Under the pieces are notes generated by a model that was not told where the DNA came from, did no database searches, and was given only the letters and a program-made list of their open reading frames with translations. Made by a program: the position numbers and the translations under genes. DNA of 64,000 nt, from contig NZ_JAMDLH010000008.1 of assembly GCF_023721755.1 (NCBI RefSeq), positions 151,597 through 215,596 on the forward strand, given 5' to 3'. Shown piece after piece: positions 28,373-36,228 of the stretch. Positions within the stretch are counted from its first letter, which is position 1. Each line of letters starts with the position of its first letter. The stretch comes from Pleomorphomonas sp. NRK KF1 (lineage in GTDB: Bacteria > Pseudomonadota > Alphaproteobacteria > Rhizobiales > Pleomorphomonadaceae).

Positions 28373-28377
28373 CTTCT

Positions 28378-29355
28378 TTATCTCTGGGCGATGCGGCGGG
28401 CGGCGTCCACCAGCGCATCGGTGACCAGTCTGGCGACGCCCGGTCGGTCAAGGCCGAGCGCCACGCCGATGCGGGCGCCGCCTTCGGGCACCCAGGAGCG
28501 GCGGTCGGCATCCGTCGCGCCATAGTGCGGGCCGGGCACGGTGTCCACCGTCACCGGCAGCTGCTCGATGGTGAACAGCGTGGGGTCGATCAGCCAGGCC
28601 AGCGGGCAGGTGTCGTGCAGGGCCGGGCCGGGCACGCGGCCGGCGGCGATGTCGCCGGAGCGCTCGGTGTAATACTGGATGATGTCGGCGACGGGGTTGG
28701 CGCCGGGCACGGCGGCGCGCAGGCGGGCGAGGTCGTCGCGGTCGATCCAGGCGTCGTTGGTGACGTCGAGCCCGAACATGGTGGCCTTGATGCCCGAGCG
28801 CAGCACCATGGCGGCGGCCTCCGGGTCGGCCCACAGGTTGAACTCGGCGCGCGGGGTGACGTTGCCGCCGACGATGCCGCCGCCCATGAACACCAGCTCG
28901 CGCGCCTTGCCGGGCAGCTCGGGATCGAGTGCGATGGCCAGAGCGAGGTTGGTCATCGGGCCGAGGACGACCAGCGTGATCTCGCCCGGCGCGGCGTTGA
29001 CCCGGCGGACGATCTCCTCGGCCGCGTGCCCCGGCGCCAGCGCCCGGCGCGGCGGCGGCAGCGTGGCCCCGGCCGAATCCAGCCCGGTGACGCCGTGGAA
29101 GGCGGCGGGAAACTCGTAGCGGTGGAGAAGCGGCGCCACGGCGCCGGCGTAGACGGGAATGCTGGTGCCCAGCGCATCGGCGATGGCCAGCGCGTTGGCC
29201 GAGGTGCAATCGAGCGGCGCATTGCCGCAAACGGCAGTGATCGCCTCGATCTCGAACGCGCCCGACGTCACCGCCAGCGCAATGGCCGCGAAATCGTCGT
29301 GGCCGGGGTCGCAGTCGATGATCAGGCGGCGGCGGGTCGTCGGGGAGGTGTTCAT
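28378..29355 (-). CDS. Nucleoside hydrolase, inosine-uridine preferring family
   Basis: 325 residues from the ATG at 29355. The family's calcium-binding signature DCDPGHDD is at the N-terminus, followed by AVCGNAPLDCTSANAL, the VLGPMTNLALAI stretch, FMGGGIVGGNVTP with AEFNLWADPEAA, and HDTCPLAWLIDP, which supplies the last metal ligand. The enzyme cleaves the N-glycosidic bond of nucleosides to base plus ribose. It lies upstream of and in line with the second ABC importer, pointing to nucleoside salvage. The signal sequence is absent, so the reaction is cytoplasmic. Confidence 0.88.
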   Translation of the reverse strand: MNTSPTTRRRLIIDCDPGHDDFAAIALAVTSGAFEIEAITAVCGNAPLDCTSANALAIADALGTSIPVYAGAVAPLLHRYEFPAAFHGVTGLDSAGATLPPPRRALAPGHAAEEIVRRVNAAPGEITLVVLGPMTNLALAIALDPELPGKARELVFMGGGIVGGNVTPRAEFNLWADPEAAAMVLRSGIKATMFGLDVTNDAWIDRDDLARLRAAVPGANPVADIIQYYTERSGDIAAGRVPGPALHDTCPLAWLIDPTLFTIEQLPVTVDTVPGPHYGATDADRRSWVPEGGARIGVALGLDRPGVARLVTDALVDAARRIAQR

Positions 29356-29480
29356 GGGGCCGAACTTATGCGGCGTTTCAGCCGACGGCAAAACCGATGG
29401 TTTGTGCGTTCGGTTGAGTTTGGCTCAAGGATTGGGGGAGGGGGAAGCGGAGGGGAGGGGGGCGCGCGGAGGGCGGTGGG

Positions 29481-29651
29481 CATGCCGGTTGGTTGCGCAG
29501 ATACGCTGGTTAGGAACCAACCTCGGGGTAGATTTGCAATATCCGCTTTGATATTTATCGTCTCAACGGGGTCTTCCTTCGCATACGGGCTGTGTAACTG
29601 CGGCCTACGAGCAAAAGTCTCTACAGAATCATGCGCGCCGGATGATCCGAT
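29481..29651 (+). ncRNA. Candidate retron msr/msd RNA region
   Basis: Retron reverse transcriptases need a structured RNA encoded just upstream. This A/T-richer stretch between the nucleoside hydrolase start and the RT gene has a perfect 8-bp stem GGTTGGTT / AACCAACC (29487-29494 with 29515-29522), and a smaller CGGA-TGA-TCCG hairpin near 29638-29650. I could not identify a convincing a1/a2 pairing or branching G, so limits and identity are unsure. Confidence 0.3.
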
Positions 29652-29684
29652 ATGCGCCTTGGCGTGATTGGAAGGAAGGCCTCG

Positions 29685-31268
29685 TTGCCATCTTTTACTC
29701 AGCTTTTTGGAAAGCACATCCCTATCTCTGTCCCTCCGGATTTGGCCAGTGAAGCCACGTTACTCGCATATCTGGGTGTTTCCCCGAAAGAACTGAAGAA
29801 AATCTGGTGGTATAGAGATGCTATGTACAAGAATTTCTCGATTGCCAAAGGCTCGGGGAAGCTGCGTCACATCTCCGCCCCCGACAATCGGCTCAAGATC
29901 CTACAGCGGAAGTTGGCACCGCTCCTCGATCAGCTCTATCGCGTTCGCAATCCTGTACATGGATTTGTACTGGATCGCTCGGTAAGGTCGAATGCGGAAG
30001 CACACATGTGCCGACGACATGTGGTCAACATTGATCTGAAGGACTTCTTTCCATCAATCACGGAGAACCGGGTAAAAGGTCTGTTGCGGGCACTTGGCGT
30101 CGATCATCGCGTGTCAGAGATTGTCGCGCGTCTCTGCTGCCTCAATGGACATTTACCCCAAGGGGCACCGACCAGCCCGATTCTGTCAAACATGATCTGC
30201 TTCCGGCTCGACACAGTCCTTTTGCAGATTGCGAAGACTGCTCGCGCTATATATACGCGCTATGCTGACGACATTACGTTCTCGACCTTCCAGCCACCCG
30301 TTGGGTTATTTGAAGCCGGAGTGCCACCTTCTGGTCGCTTTGCGCCCGAGGCGTTGGCGGTGAACCTGCTAAAGGCGATGGCGGACAACGGCTTCGTAAT
30401 CAACCCAGACAAAGCGCACTATGCTGATCGTCACGCGCGTCGCATGGTAACCGGCCTAAAGATTAACGAACTCATCAACGTTGATCGCCGCTATGTACGC
30501 AACCTGCGTGCGGCACTCCATTCGGTGGAGGTGATCGGGGTTAAAGAGGCTCAGATCAAGTTCCAATCCAAGTATGGCGGAGGCACAAGCCTTTCTGCTC
30601 ATCTAGCAGGCAAGATTTCGTGGCTCGGCTTCATCAAGGGGTCAACCGATCCGTTGGTGCGCTCCATTATGCTGCGTTTTAATCATTGCTTCCCCGACTC
30701 TCCGCTCAAGGTAAAACCTACTGAGATCGAGATGCGTGATCGCGCTGTGTGGTTGGTCGAGCATGATGGCGACGCTGGCACGCAGGGCACTTGCTTTTTC
30801 CTGAAAGACATCGGGCTTGTGACGGCAGCTCATTGCGTCGAAAATGTCGAAACGGTTGAAATTTATCATCCAAGCAAAACGTCTAATAGCTTTAAGGTGA
30901 AAGTTTTGAAGCGGCACGAGCTTCGCGACCTAGCGCTGCTGGAGCCCGCGCTTCCCAAGACCGAGTATTTTGAGCTGACGGGCTCAGAGCACCTCCCCGT
31001 CGCGGACACTCCAACGGTCGCTTTGGGCTACCCCGGCTACGGACCGGGGGATAAACTAAATGTCCGCTCAGGAACTGTTAGCTCCCTCCCAAAGAAAAGT
31101 GGCGTGCAACTCGTGGAGGTCACGCAGAAAATAGCCCAAGGAATGTCGGGCGGCCCGCTTCTCGATGCACATGGAAATGTCATTGGAATCAATCACAAAG
31201 GTGGCCCCGAGATGGCCCGCGATTTCGCAGTCCACATCAAAGAGTTGACGGCCTGGCTTGCCGAATAG
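29685..31268 (+). CDS. Retron-type reverse transcriptase fused to a trypsin-like serine protease
   Basis: Numbering from the longest frame (ATG 29652): residues 1-330 form an RT with retron hallmarks. These are an NAxxH box (NAEAHM, 114-119), motif A NIDLKDFFPSIT, motif B LPQGAPTSPILSN, motif C YTRYADDITFS (YADD 204-207), GFVINPDKAH and the VTG box (RMVTGLKIN). Residues 360-538 form a trypsin-like protease with catalytic His394 (VTAAHCVEN), Asp426 (LRDLALLE) and Ser499 (GMSGGPLLD). The TTG at 29685 has GGAAGGAAGG five bases upstream and is the better start; the ATG at 29652 lacks one. Retrons are anti-phage systems in which RT and msDNA guard an effector; here the protease would be the effector. 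The region is A/T-richer than the flanking genes. Confidence 0.88.
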   Translation: MPSFTQLFGKHIPISVPPDLASEATLLAYLGVSPKELKKIWWYRDAMYKNFSIAKGSGKLRHISAPDNRLKILQRKLAPLLDQLYRVRNPVHGFVLDRSVRSNAEAHMCRRHVVNIDLKDFFPSITENRVKGLLRALGVDHRVSEIVARLCCLNGHLPQGAPTSPILSNMICFRLDTVLLQIAKTARAIYTRYADDITFSTFQPPVGLFEAGVPPSGRFAPEALAVNLLKAMADNGFVINPDKAHYADRHARRMVTGLKINELINVDRRYVRNLRAALHSVEVIGVKEAQIKFQSKYGGGTSLSAHLAGKISWLGFIKGSTDPLVRSIMLRFNHCFPDSPLKVKPTEIEMRDRAVWLVEHDGDAGTQGTCFFLKDIGLVTAAHCVENVETVEIYHPSKTSNSFKVKVLKRHELRDLALLEPALPKTEYFELTGSEHLPVADTPTVALGYPGYGPGDKLNVRSGTVSSLPKKSGVQLVEVTQKIAQGMSGGPLLDAHGNVIGINHKGGPEMARDFAVHIKELTAWLAE

Positions 31269-31595
31269 AGTTGATGAACGACGAATGGGCCGTCCAACGC
31301 ACCAGTTACGTGATGCTGGAAGGCATCGGGCAAGATGGCAATGATCCATCGTTAGTTTGTTGGCGGTGAGAAACTGACCAAGCAGCCCAGTGCCAAGCTT
31401 AATGGTGGCCCACATCACGCCTCGCCGTAATCCCGTTGGGCCATGCGAACCCTCGTTCTTACCAGCGACAGCCCAAGGGATGGACTACATACACCCGCTA
31501 CTTGTGCTAGCAGCCCATTGGCGGATTAACGAGAACGAGCTGCAACTGTAAGCTTATCCCCACATGCGATCTCAGCCGCATAGTTAGGGGCAACA
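31269..31595. other. Intergenic stretch after the RT-protease gene, no gene recognised
   Basis: No ORF with convincing protein character. The composition is mixed. A minus-strand reading frame (about 31270-31418) has some coding look (ATIKLGTGLLGQFLTANKL) but no start signal or family match I recognise; it could be a decayed gene fragment. Confidence 0.4.
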
Positions 31596-33311
31596 GTGCC
31601 GTTCTATGTTCGTCAATCGGTGTCTGCGGGGCCGTTTCGCTTCAATTTCTCGAAAGCCGGCGTTGGAGTTTCTGTCGGTGTACGCGGACTGCGAATAGGA
31701 ACCGGTCCAAGGGGGCACTATATTCATGCCGGTGTTGGCGGCCTTTATTACAGATCCTCAGTTAGAAGAGCCGGACGGCGCGTATCGGTAGGGGAGACGG
31801 CGCCCAAACTACCGCGAGAGATGTGCGACCAAACAGATGTTGCCATGATCGATATCGATTCCGGCGACGTCATCCAAATGCGAGATGAAACTCTCGGTGA
31901 GCTGCTCGATGAAGTCAACGAGAAAAGCAGCCAGGTTCGGATGTCGGTCGCGTTTTGCTGGACGGCGATCGTTATTGGTTTGATTGCTGGACTTGCGTTT
32001 GGCGCCAACGGCTTGGTTCTGACGTTGCTTGCCCTTCCTGGCCTAGCAATAGGGCGGTGGCTTGACTCTTATCGTCGCAGCACAGTGCTCTATTATGATC
32101 TCGAAGGTGATGCAGAGGAAACTTACAAGCAGCTTGCGCAAGGCTTCGACGGGCTTATTGGCTGCGCTGGCAAGTGGCACATTGAGGCGGGTGGTGCTGT
32201 TACAAGTCTGACGGCCTGGAAACGCAACGCTGGTGCTTCTCATCTTGTAAGAAAGAGTGCGACCACGCTCTCGTACCGATTGCCTGCTGTCATCAAAAGT
32301 AACGTCACTCCGCCTGCACTTGGTGTAGGCAAGCAAACGCTGTTTTTCATGCCCGATATCGTGCTGGTTCAGGATGGAACGCGGTTTGGTGCCGTGCCGT
32401 ATGGCGATCTTACGCTCCGCTGGCAAGATACTCGTTTCATCGAAGAGGGGCGGGTGCCAAGTGATGCCCGTGTCGTTGGTCACACTTGGAAGCATCCCAA
32501 CAGGGATGGTGGGCCGGACAGACGCTTCAGGGATAACAGGCAAATTCCAATCTGCCTGTATGAGACGATTCACTTTCATAGCAATAGTGGCGTCAACGAA
32601 CTGGTGGAGTTTTCGAAGACGGGTAAAGCCGCCGCTTTTGCTGACGGTTGTGAACGCCTCTCCCGTCTTCCGAGAGAAAAGACAACTCGCGCGTCGCTAC
32701 CTGCTGCCCAGTCGTCAATGCCACCCGATGCTCTCAAGGTGCAGCATGAGGCGAGGCAGCACCGATCGCTTCCTACCTATTTCTTCATCCCACTCGCCAT
32801 AGTTGTCGGCTTGCCGATGCTCGGGATACTTTTCCCCAATCCCCCGTTAAAACAAGACCCGGCCGCGGTCGGCGAAAAGCCCAACCTAGCGGCTGAATGG
32901 AAACCTCCTGTAGCCGACGAGAGTCGGACCAGCGTTCCAAATACACTTAATCAAGCCCCCTTAGTCGCCGCCCCCCAGTCTCAACATGCGTCAGATTCGC
33001 CCTCAGAGGATGCGGCCTCCGTCGCAATAGCGGCATCTCCGCCATTGTCGAGCCGGTCATCCAGTGCCGTCAAAACCGAACTGCTAGATGTTTCTCCTGC
33101 GGGCGAAACAAAATCGGCCGTGAGCCTTACGAGGCGTGCTCGGAAGGCAGTTAACCTTCGTGAGGGGCCAAGCACGAAGAACAAGATTTTAGTGACGGTT
33201 CCCAAGGGCGCTGCTGTAAAAATTCTTGGGCAGAGCGGCGGTTGGAGCCACGTCGATTTTGGGAATGGTGTAGTCGGTTGGATCGCTAGCGAGTTTCTTG
33301 CGACAGAATAG
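31596..33311 (+). CDS. Membrane protein with N-terminal DUF4236 and C-terminal SH3 domain
   Basis: 571 residues. Residues 1-50 are the glycine-rich DUF4236 motif (FNFSKAGVGVSVGVRGLRIG). Two adjacent membrane helices lie around 116-152 and another at about 388-407. Between 420 and 500 is a low-complexity Pro/Ser/Ala linker, and the last 65 residues form an SH3b domain (RKAVNLREGPSTKNKILVTV), with the usual GWSHV and GWIASEFL motifs. SH3b domains bind peptidoglycan or peptides. The gene shares the lower GC of the RT region, 328 bases upstream, but a functional link is not shown. Confidence 0.75.
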   Translation: MPFYVRQSVSAGPFRFNFSKAGVGVSVGVRGLRIGTGPRGHYIHAGVGGLYYRSSVRRAGRRVSVGETAPKLPREMCDQTDVAMIDIDSGDVIQMRDETLGELLDEVNEKSSQVRMSVAFCWTAIVIGLIAGLAFGANGLVLTLLALPGLAIGRWLDSYRRSTVLYYDLEGDAEETYKQLAQGFDGLIGCAGKWHIEAGGAVTSLTAWKRNAGASHLVRKSATTLSYRLPAVIKSNVTPPALGVGKQTLFFMPDIVLVQDGTRFGAVPYGDLTLRWQDTRFIEEGRVPSDARVVGHTWKHPNRDGGPDRRFRDNRQIPICLYETIHFHSNSGVNELVEFSKTGKAAAFADGCERLSRLPREKTTRASLPAAQSSMPPDALKVQHEARQHRSLPTYFFIPLAIVVGLPMLGILFPNPPLKQDPAAVGEKPNLAAEWKPPVADESRTSVPNTLNQAPLVAAPQSQHASDSPSEDAASVAIAASPPLSSRSSSAVKTELLDVSPAGETKSAVSLTRRARKAVNLREGPSTKNKILVTVPKGAAVKILGQSGGWSHVDFGNGVVGWIASEFLATE

Positions 33312-33455
33312 CTACGGTCCGGCTCCCCAGAGGCCGAGAACTGTACCAAGCCCAGTGGAGCAAACGTCATCAGTGCTCCGAGATTGGTTCACAGCAGGAA
33401 GGCAACCGATGGCTCAGCCAAGAAGAAAGCGGCGGGCCTCGATCAGCCATCCCCC

Positions 33456-33607
33456 GCGATCCGTCTCTCGGCGAGATCTGGGTCGATGATTTAGGGTCGC
33501 CTCGTCAGGCTCTTCTGCGAGGGGCGGAGGGGCTGTATCTCGCTGGCGATCCCCGTTCCGACCTCGGCGGCCTCGCTGGCGCGGTTACCGATTTCCCTCA
33601 GCACTAG
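33456..33607 (+). pseudogene. Fragment of a GNAT gene, paralogous to the gene at 34567
   Basis: About 48 codons read RDPSLGEIWVDDLGSPRQ, then continue as LLRGAEGLYLAGDPRSDLGG before a TAG at 33605. They match residues 30-75 of the intact gene at 34567 (RDPSLGDIWVDDLASPRH onward) almost residue for residue, also at DNA level (33456-33577 against 34659-34780). There is no start and no GNAT core. It is a broken partial duplicate lying on the other side of the ferritin gene. The rest of the 400-base gap holds nothing recognisable. Confidence 0.8.
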
Positions 33608-33713
33608 TGCGTATTGGGAAAAGTGGAGACGCTCTTCAGGAAAAAGGCGCGATAAAACAAGAAGCCAGGAGCGGTGATGCATCGTCGGCGCGGCGACACA
33701 AGGAGAAGTGAAG

Positions 33714-34202
33714 ATGTTGAGTGATGCCCTTCAGAACGGCTTCAACGAGCAGATCCAGAAAGAGTTCTATTCCTCGTATCTGTATCTCGCGATGGCCGCC
33801 CATTTCGAAGCTGCAAACCTGCCGGGCTTCGCATCGTGGATGAAGAAGCAGTCGGACGAGGAGCGCGGCCACGGCATGAAGCTGTGGGACTATGTGTACG
33901 ATCGCGGCGGCAAGGTCGTCCTTTCGGCGATCGAGCAGCCGCCGGTGGCGTTCGGCAAGCCGCTGGAGGTGTTCGAGCAGGTGCTGGCGCACGAAGAGAA
34001 GGTCACCCAGTCGATCAACGCGCTCTATGCGCTGGCGGCCAAGAACGATGATGTGGCGGCCGAGATTTTCCTGCAATGGTTCGTCACCGAGCAGGTCGAG
34101 GAAGAGAAGTCCGTCACCGACGTGATCGCGCAGCTCAAGATGTCGGGCGACAACGGCTTCGCCGCCCTGTTCGTGGACAAACACATCCTGGGCCAGAGGT
34201 AA
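33714..34202 (+). CDS. ftnA: Ferritin
   Basis: 162 residues, the usual length of bacterial non-haem ferritin. Ferroxidase-site residues are visible: Glu in IQKEFYSSYLYLAMA, Glu and His in EERGHGMKLWDY, Glu in AHEEKVTQSI and Gln/Glu in QWFVTEQVEEEKS. It stores iron as ferric oxide in a 24-mer shell. The ATG at 33714 has AAGGAG at good spacing; a GTG six bases upstream is too close to that site. A strong terminator follows at 34212. Confidence 0.92.
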   Translation: MLSDALQNGFNEQIQKEFYSSYLYLAMAAHFEAANLPGFASWMKKQSDEERGHGMKLWDYVYDRGGKVVLSAIEQPPVAFGKPLEVFEQVLAHEEKVTQSINALYALAAKNDDVAAEIFLQWFVTEQVEEEKSVTDVIAQLKMSGDNGFAALFVDKHILGQR

Positions 34203-34211
34203 CGGCCGGCA

Positions 34212-34247
34212 GCCCGGCGTGCAACACGCGCGCCGGGCCAGAATTTT
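34212..34247 (+). terminator. Intrinsic terminator of the ferritin gene
   Basis: GCCCGGCG (34212-34219) pairs with CGCCGGGC (34231-34238), extended inward by GC pairs, and is followed by CAGAATTTTT. It starts ten bases after the ferritin stop. Confidence 0.8.
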
Positions 34248-34426
34248 TGCGCAACCGAGCCCGCCTCGCTTCGTTCTCGTTGACCATGGGAGCGGGGTGG
34301 GGATAGGGTTGCTGCAAGTCTGAGTGGAAAGGAGGCACACATGCAAAAGACCGATGCTATCCGCCGGTCGTCCGGCGTGTCTCGCGCGACGGTGTCGTCG
34401 CAGCTTCCTTTCATTGCGGCTCCTCA

Positions 34427-34528
34427 GAGCATTCGCCGACCAAATTGAAACATTTGGTCGGCCAGCGAATGCTCCAGATTCATTTGCTGGAGCAGCCGCT
34501 TTTCGATCAGGTTGATTCAACCTGATCG
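34427..34528. repeat. Two strong hairpins in the gap before the GNAT gene
   Basis: The first is a 19-bp stem, GAGCATTCGC + CGACCAAAT paired with ATTTGGTCG + GCGAATGCTC, with a four-base bulge and six-base loop (34427-34474). The second is a near-perfect palindrome, CGATCAGGTTGA T TCAACCTGATCG (34504-34528). Similar palindromes are scattered in Rhizobiales intergenic DNA; they may influence transcripts or be inert repeats. The 365-base gap otherwise holds only the ferritin terminator. Confidence 0.65.
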
Positions 34529-34566
34529 GCGGGTGCTCTAGGGAGCCGAGCTCAGGACTGTCTTTC

Positions 34567-35517
34567 ATGTTCAAACTCGAACCGGATGGCTTTGCGGCCA
34601 TCGCACCGCTTTTTGACAACCTTTCCCTTCGCCACGGCAGCGTCAGGGCCGTTCTCCGCGATCCGTCTCTCGGCGATATCTGGGTCGACGATCTGGCGTC
34701 GCCGCGTCATGCCATTCTGCGGGGGCCGGAGGGGCTGTATCTCGCCGGCGATCCCCGTTCCGACCTCGGCGGCCTCGCCGACGAGATTGAAGATTGGGAA
34801 TATGTGTATCCCGATGATCCCTGGCTGCCGGTCATCGGCGAGGTTCTGCCCAACCGGTTCATGATCGCGCATGACCGGGTGCGGCTTGCCCTGGACGCAA
34901 GCCGCGCGCGGTCCTTTGCCGTGCCCGACGGCTTCGAGCTTGTCGCGGACAGCCAGTCCGTGGAGGCATCGATCACCCATGCGGGCGAGGTCGTTTCGCG
35001 CTGCTCGGTGGATATGGCCGTCGACGGCTATGCCGAGTTCGGCGTCTGGACGCATCCGGACTATCGAGGGCGGGGCCTCGCGAAAGCCGCTGCCGCCGCC
35101 AGCCTTCGCCGGGCCGGCGAGCAGGGCGTCTCCACCTTTGGCTGGCACTGCCACGCGTCGAACGGCCGGTCGCAGGCGGTCGCCATGGCTCTGGGCTTTG
35201 CGGTGACCGATCGCTACCTGGCCTTCAGCGCCAGGGTGCCGGCCGAGAACGACGGCGACCTCGATGCCGTCTATTGCCGCGAGCTGGCCGCGACATTCGA
35301 GGCCGGCGCCCGGGATATCGTCTGGCTCGATTTTCACGCGGCGGTGGCCTGGGTTCTGGCCGGCGAGCCCGGCAAGGCGGTGACCACCGTCGAGCGGCTG
35401 GTGGAACGCGGCTGGTGGGGCAAGACGGAGTGGCTGGAAGAGCACTGGGCGCTGGAAAGGCTCAAGGCCGATCCACGCTTCCAGGGCGCGGTCAGGGCCC
35501 ACCGCGCCGCCCGCTAG
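34567..35517 (+). CDS. GNAT-family acetyltransferase, two-part
   Basis: 316 residues. The acetyl-CoA binding motif lies in the middle (VWTHPDYRGRGLAKAAAAAS), with the family's HASNGRSQAVAMALGFAVTD C-terminal part. The N-terminal 110 residues look like a degenerate first GNAT half (DPSLGDIWVDD, YLAGDPRSDLGG). The C-terminal 80 residues (DFHAAVAWVLAGEPGKAVTT) form a helical extension that some GNAT_acetyltran members carry. The substrate is unknown. A partial duplicate of codons 30-75 lies upstream at 33456. Confidence 0.78.
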   Translation: MFKLEPDGFAAIAPLFDNLSLRHGSVRAVLRDPSLGDIWVDDLASPRHAILRGPEGLYLAGDPRSDLGGLADEIEDWEYVYPDDPWLPVIGEVLPNRFMIAHDRVRLALDASRARSFAVPDGFELVADSQSVEASITHAGEVVSRCSVDMAVDGYAEFGVWTHPDYRGRGLAKAAAAASLRRAGEQGVSTFGWHCHASNGRSQAVAMALGFAVTDRYLAFSARVPAENDGDLDAVYCRELAATFEAGARDIVWLDFHAAVAWVLAGEPGKAVTTVERLVERGWWGKTEWLEEHWALERLKADPRFQGAVRAHRAAR

Positions 35518-35613
35518 AGCCGCAAGGGCGAGGGGCTTGAGAGCCTGACTCGAAATTCGCTGGGGCGAGGCAGATGGCGATGATTTCGAGAACCGGAGCG
35601 GAGCGAACATGGA

Positions 35614-35657
35614 GCAACTCCAGCAAAAGTGGAAACCGGTTTTGCGTCCGGAGTTGC
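35614..35657. repeat. Rhizobiales-type intergenic palindrome, copy 1
   Basis: GCAACTCC and GGAGTTGC bracket an AAAAGTGGAAACCGGTTTT core. This closely resembles a palindrome I know as widespread in Rhizobiales intergenic DNA (GCAATTCC...AAAAGTGGGAACCGGTTTT...GGAATTGC). A second copy in the opposite direction is at 61050-61092. Confidence 0.65.
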
Positions 35658-35672
35658 GTTGAGCAAGAGGTA

Positions 35673-35700
35673 GGGCATTGGCGGTGAACCGCCAATGCCC
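35673..35700. repeat. Perfect 13-bp hairpin
   Basis: GGGCATTGGCGGT and ACCGCCAATGCCC are separated by two bases. It borders the next repeat directly. Confidence 0.7.
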
Positions 35701-35826
35701 AGGGGTTCGTGAGCACCGGAAGCGCAGAAATCGAAGCCAAGGCATCCGCCCGAAAAGTTGCAGACTTTTCGGGTCAAGCGGATGCCCAGGGATGCCCGGC
35801 CCAGTAGAGTTTCGGGTCAGGCTCTG
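35701..35826. repeat. GGTTCGTGAGCACCGGAAG repeat with internal hairpin, full copy
   Basis: It starts GGTTCGTGAGCACCGGAAG and ends CCAGTAGAGTTTCGGGTCAG. Inside is an 18-bp hairpin (35741-35749 + 35750-35758 with 35764-35772 + 35778-35786: GGCATCCGC and CCGAAAAGT arms). A shorter copy without the hairpin, in reverse orientation, is the 94-bp insertion that breaks the PRC-barrel gene at 49517-49626. That makes this a mobile repeat. Confidence 0.7.
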
Positions 35827-36225
35827 ATATCGGGTCCGCCTTTCCCATGTCGCTATCGTTGTGCAATGCGTGCACGGGCGCTCTATATCAGCGTTGCACT
35901 CTGTTCTGCCTGAGGTCCTCGCCTGCGCAAGGATGACAATTTATAGATATGAACCAATGGGATAGGCGTATCGCCTCGCCTCTGAGGTTTCCCCCCCCCT
36001 CCGTGTAAGGCAGCACGATGCGCTCCTCATGGTGGATCGCGGGTTATCCAACTGAGTCCTCTATATAAATTGTCATCCTTGCGCAGGCCTCTTGAATTCG
36101 CGTGCGAATTCAAGGTGTATCTCAGGCAGGATGAAACTCGACGCCGATATAGCGCTCCAGCAACACAAGGGAGCTTGATACGGCCCTCGCTCCCCTCTCG
36201 TCCTGAGATCCACCCACTTCTGCCG
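35826..36225. repeat. Dispersed palindromic repeat, copy F, with nested palindrome
   Basis: Left hairpin near 35915-35945 (CCTCGC stem, CTGC loop). The spacer contains CGATGCGCTCCTCATGGTGG. The right half near 36070-36135 carries the nested palindrome at 36091-36114. The spacer matches the copy at 59095-59340 in inverted order, so the two are the same subtype in opposite orientation. Confidence 0.8.
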
Positions 36226-36228
36226 GAG

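Noticed and set aside
28138..29667. 509-residue plus-strand ORF over the nucleoside hydrolase
   Set aside because: No domain, antisense composition, and it would run through the 34-bp repeat array.
31270..31418. Decayed transposase after the retron gene
   Set aside because: A short minus-strand frame looks vaguely protein-like, but I cannot match it to an IS family and see no terminal repeats.
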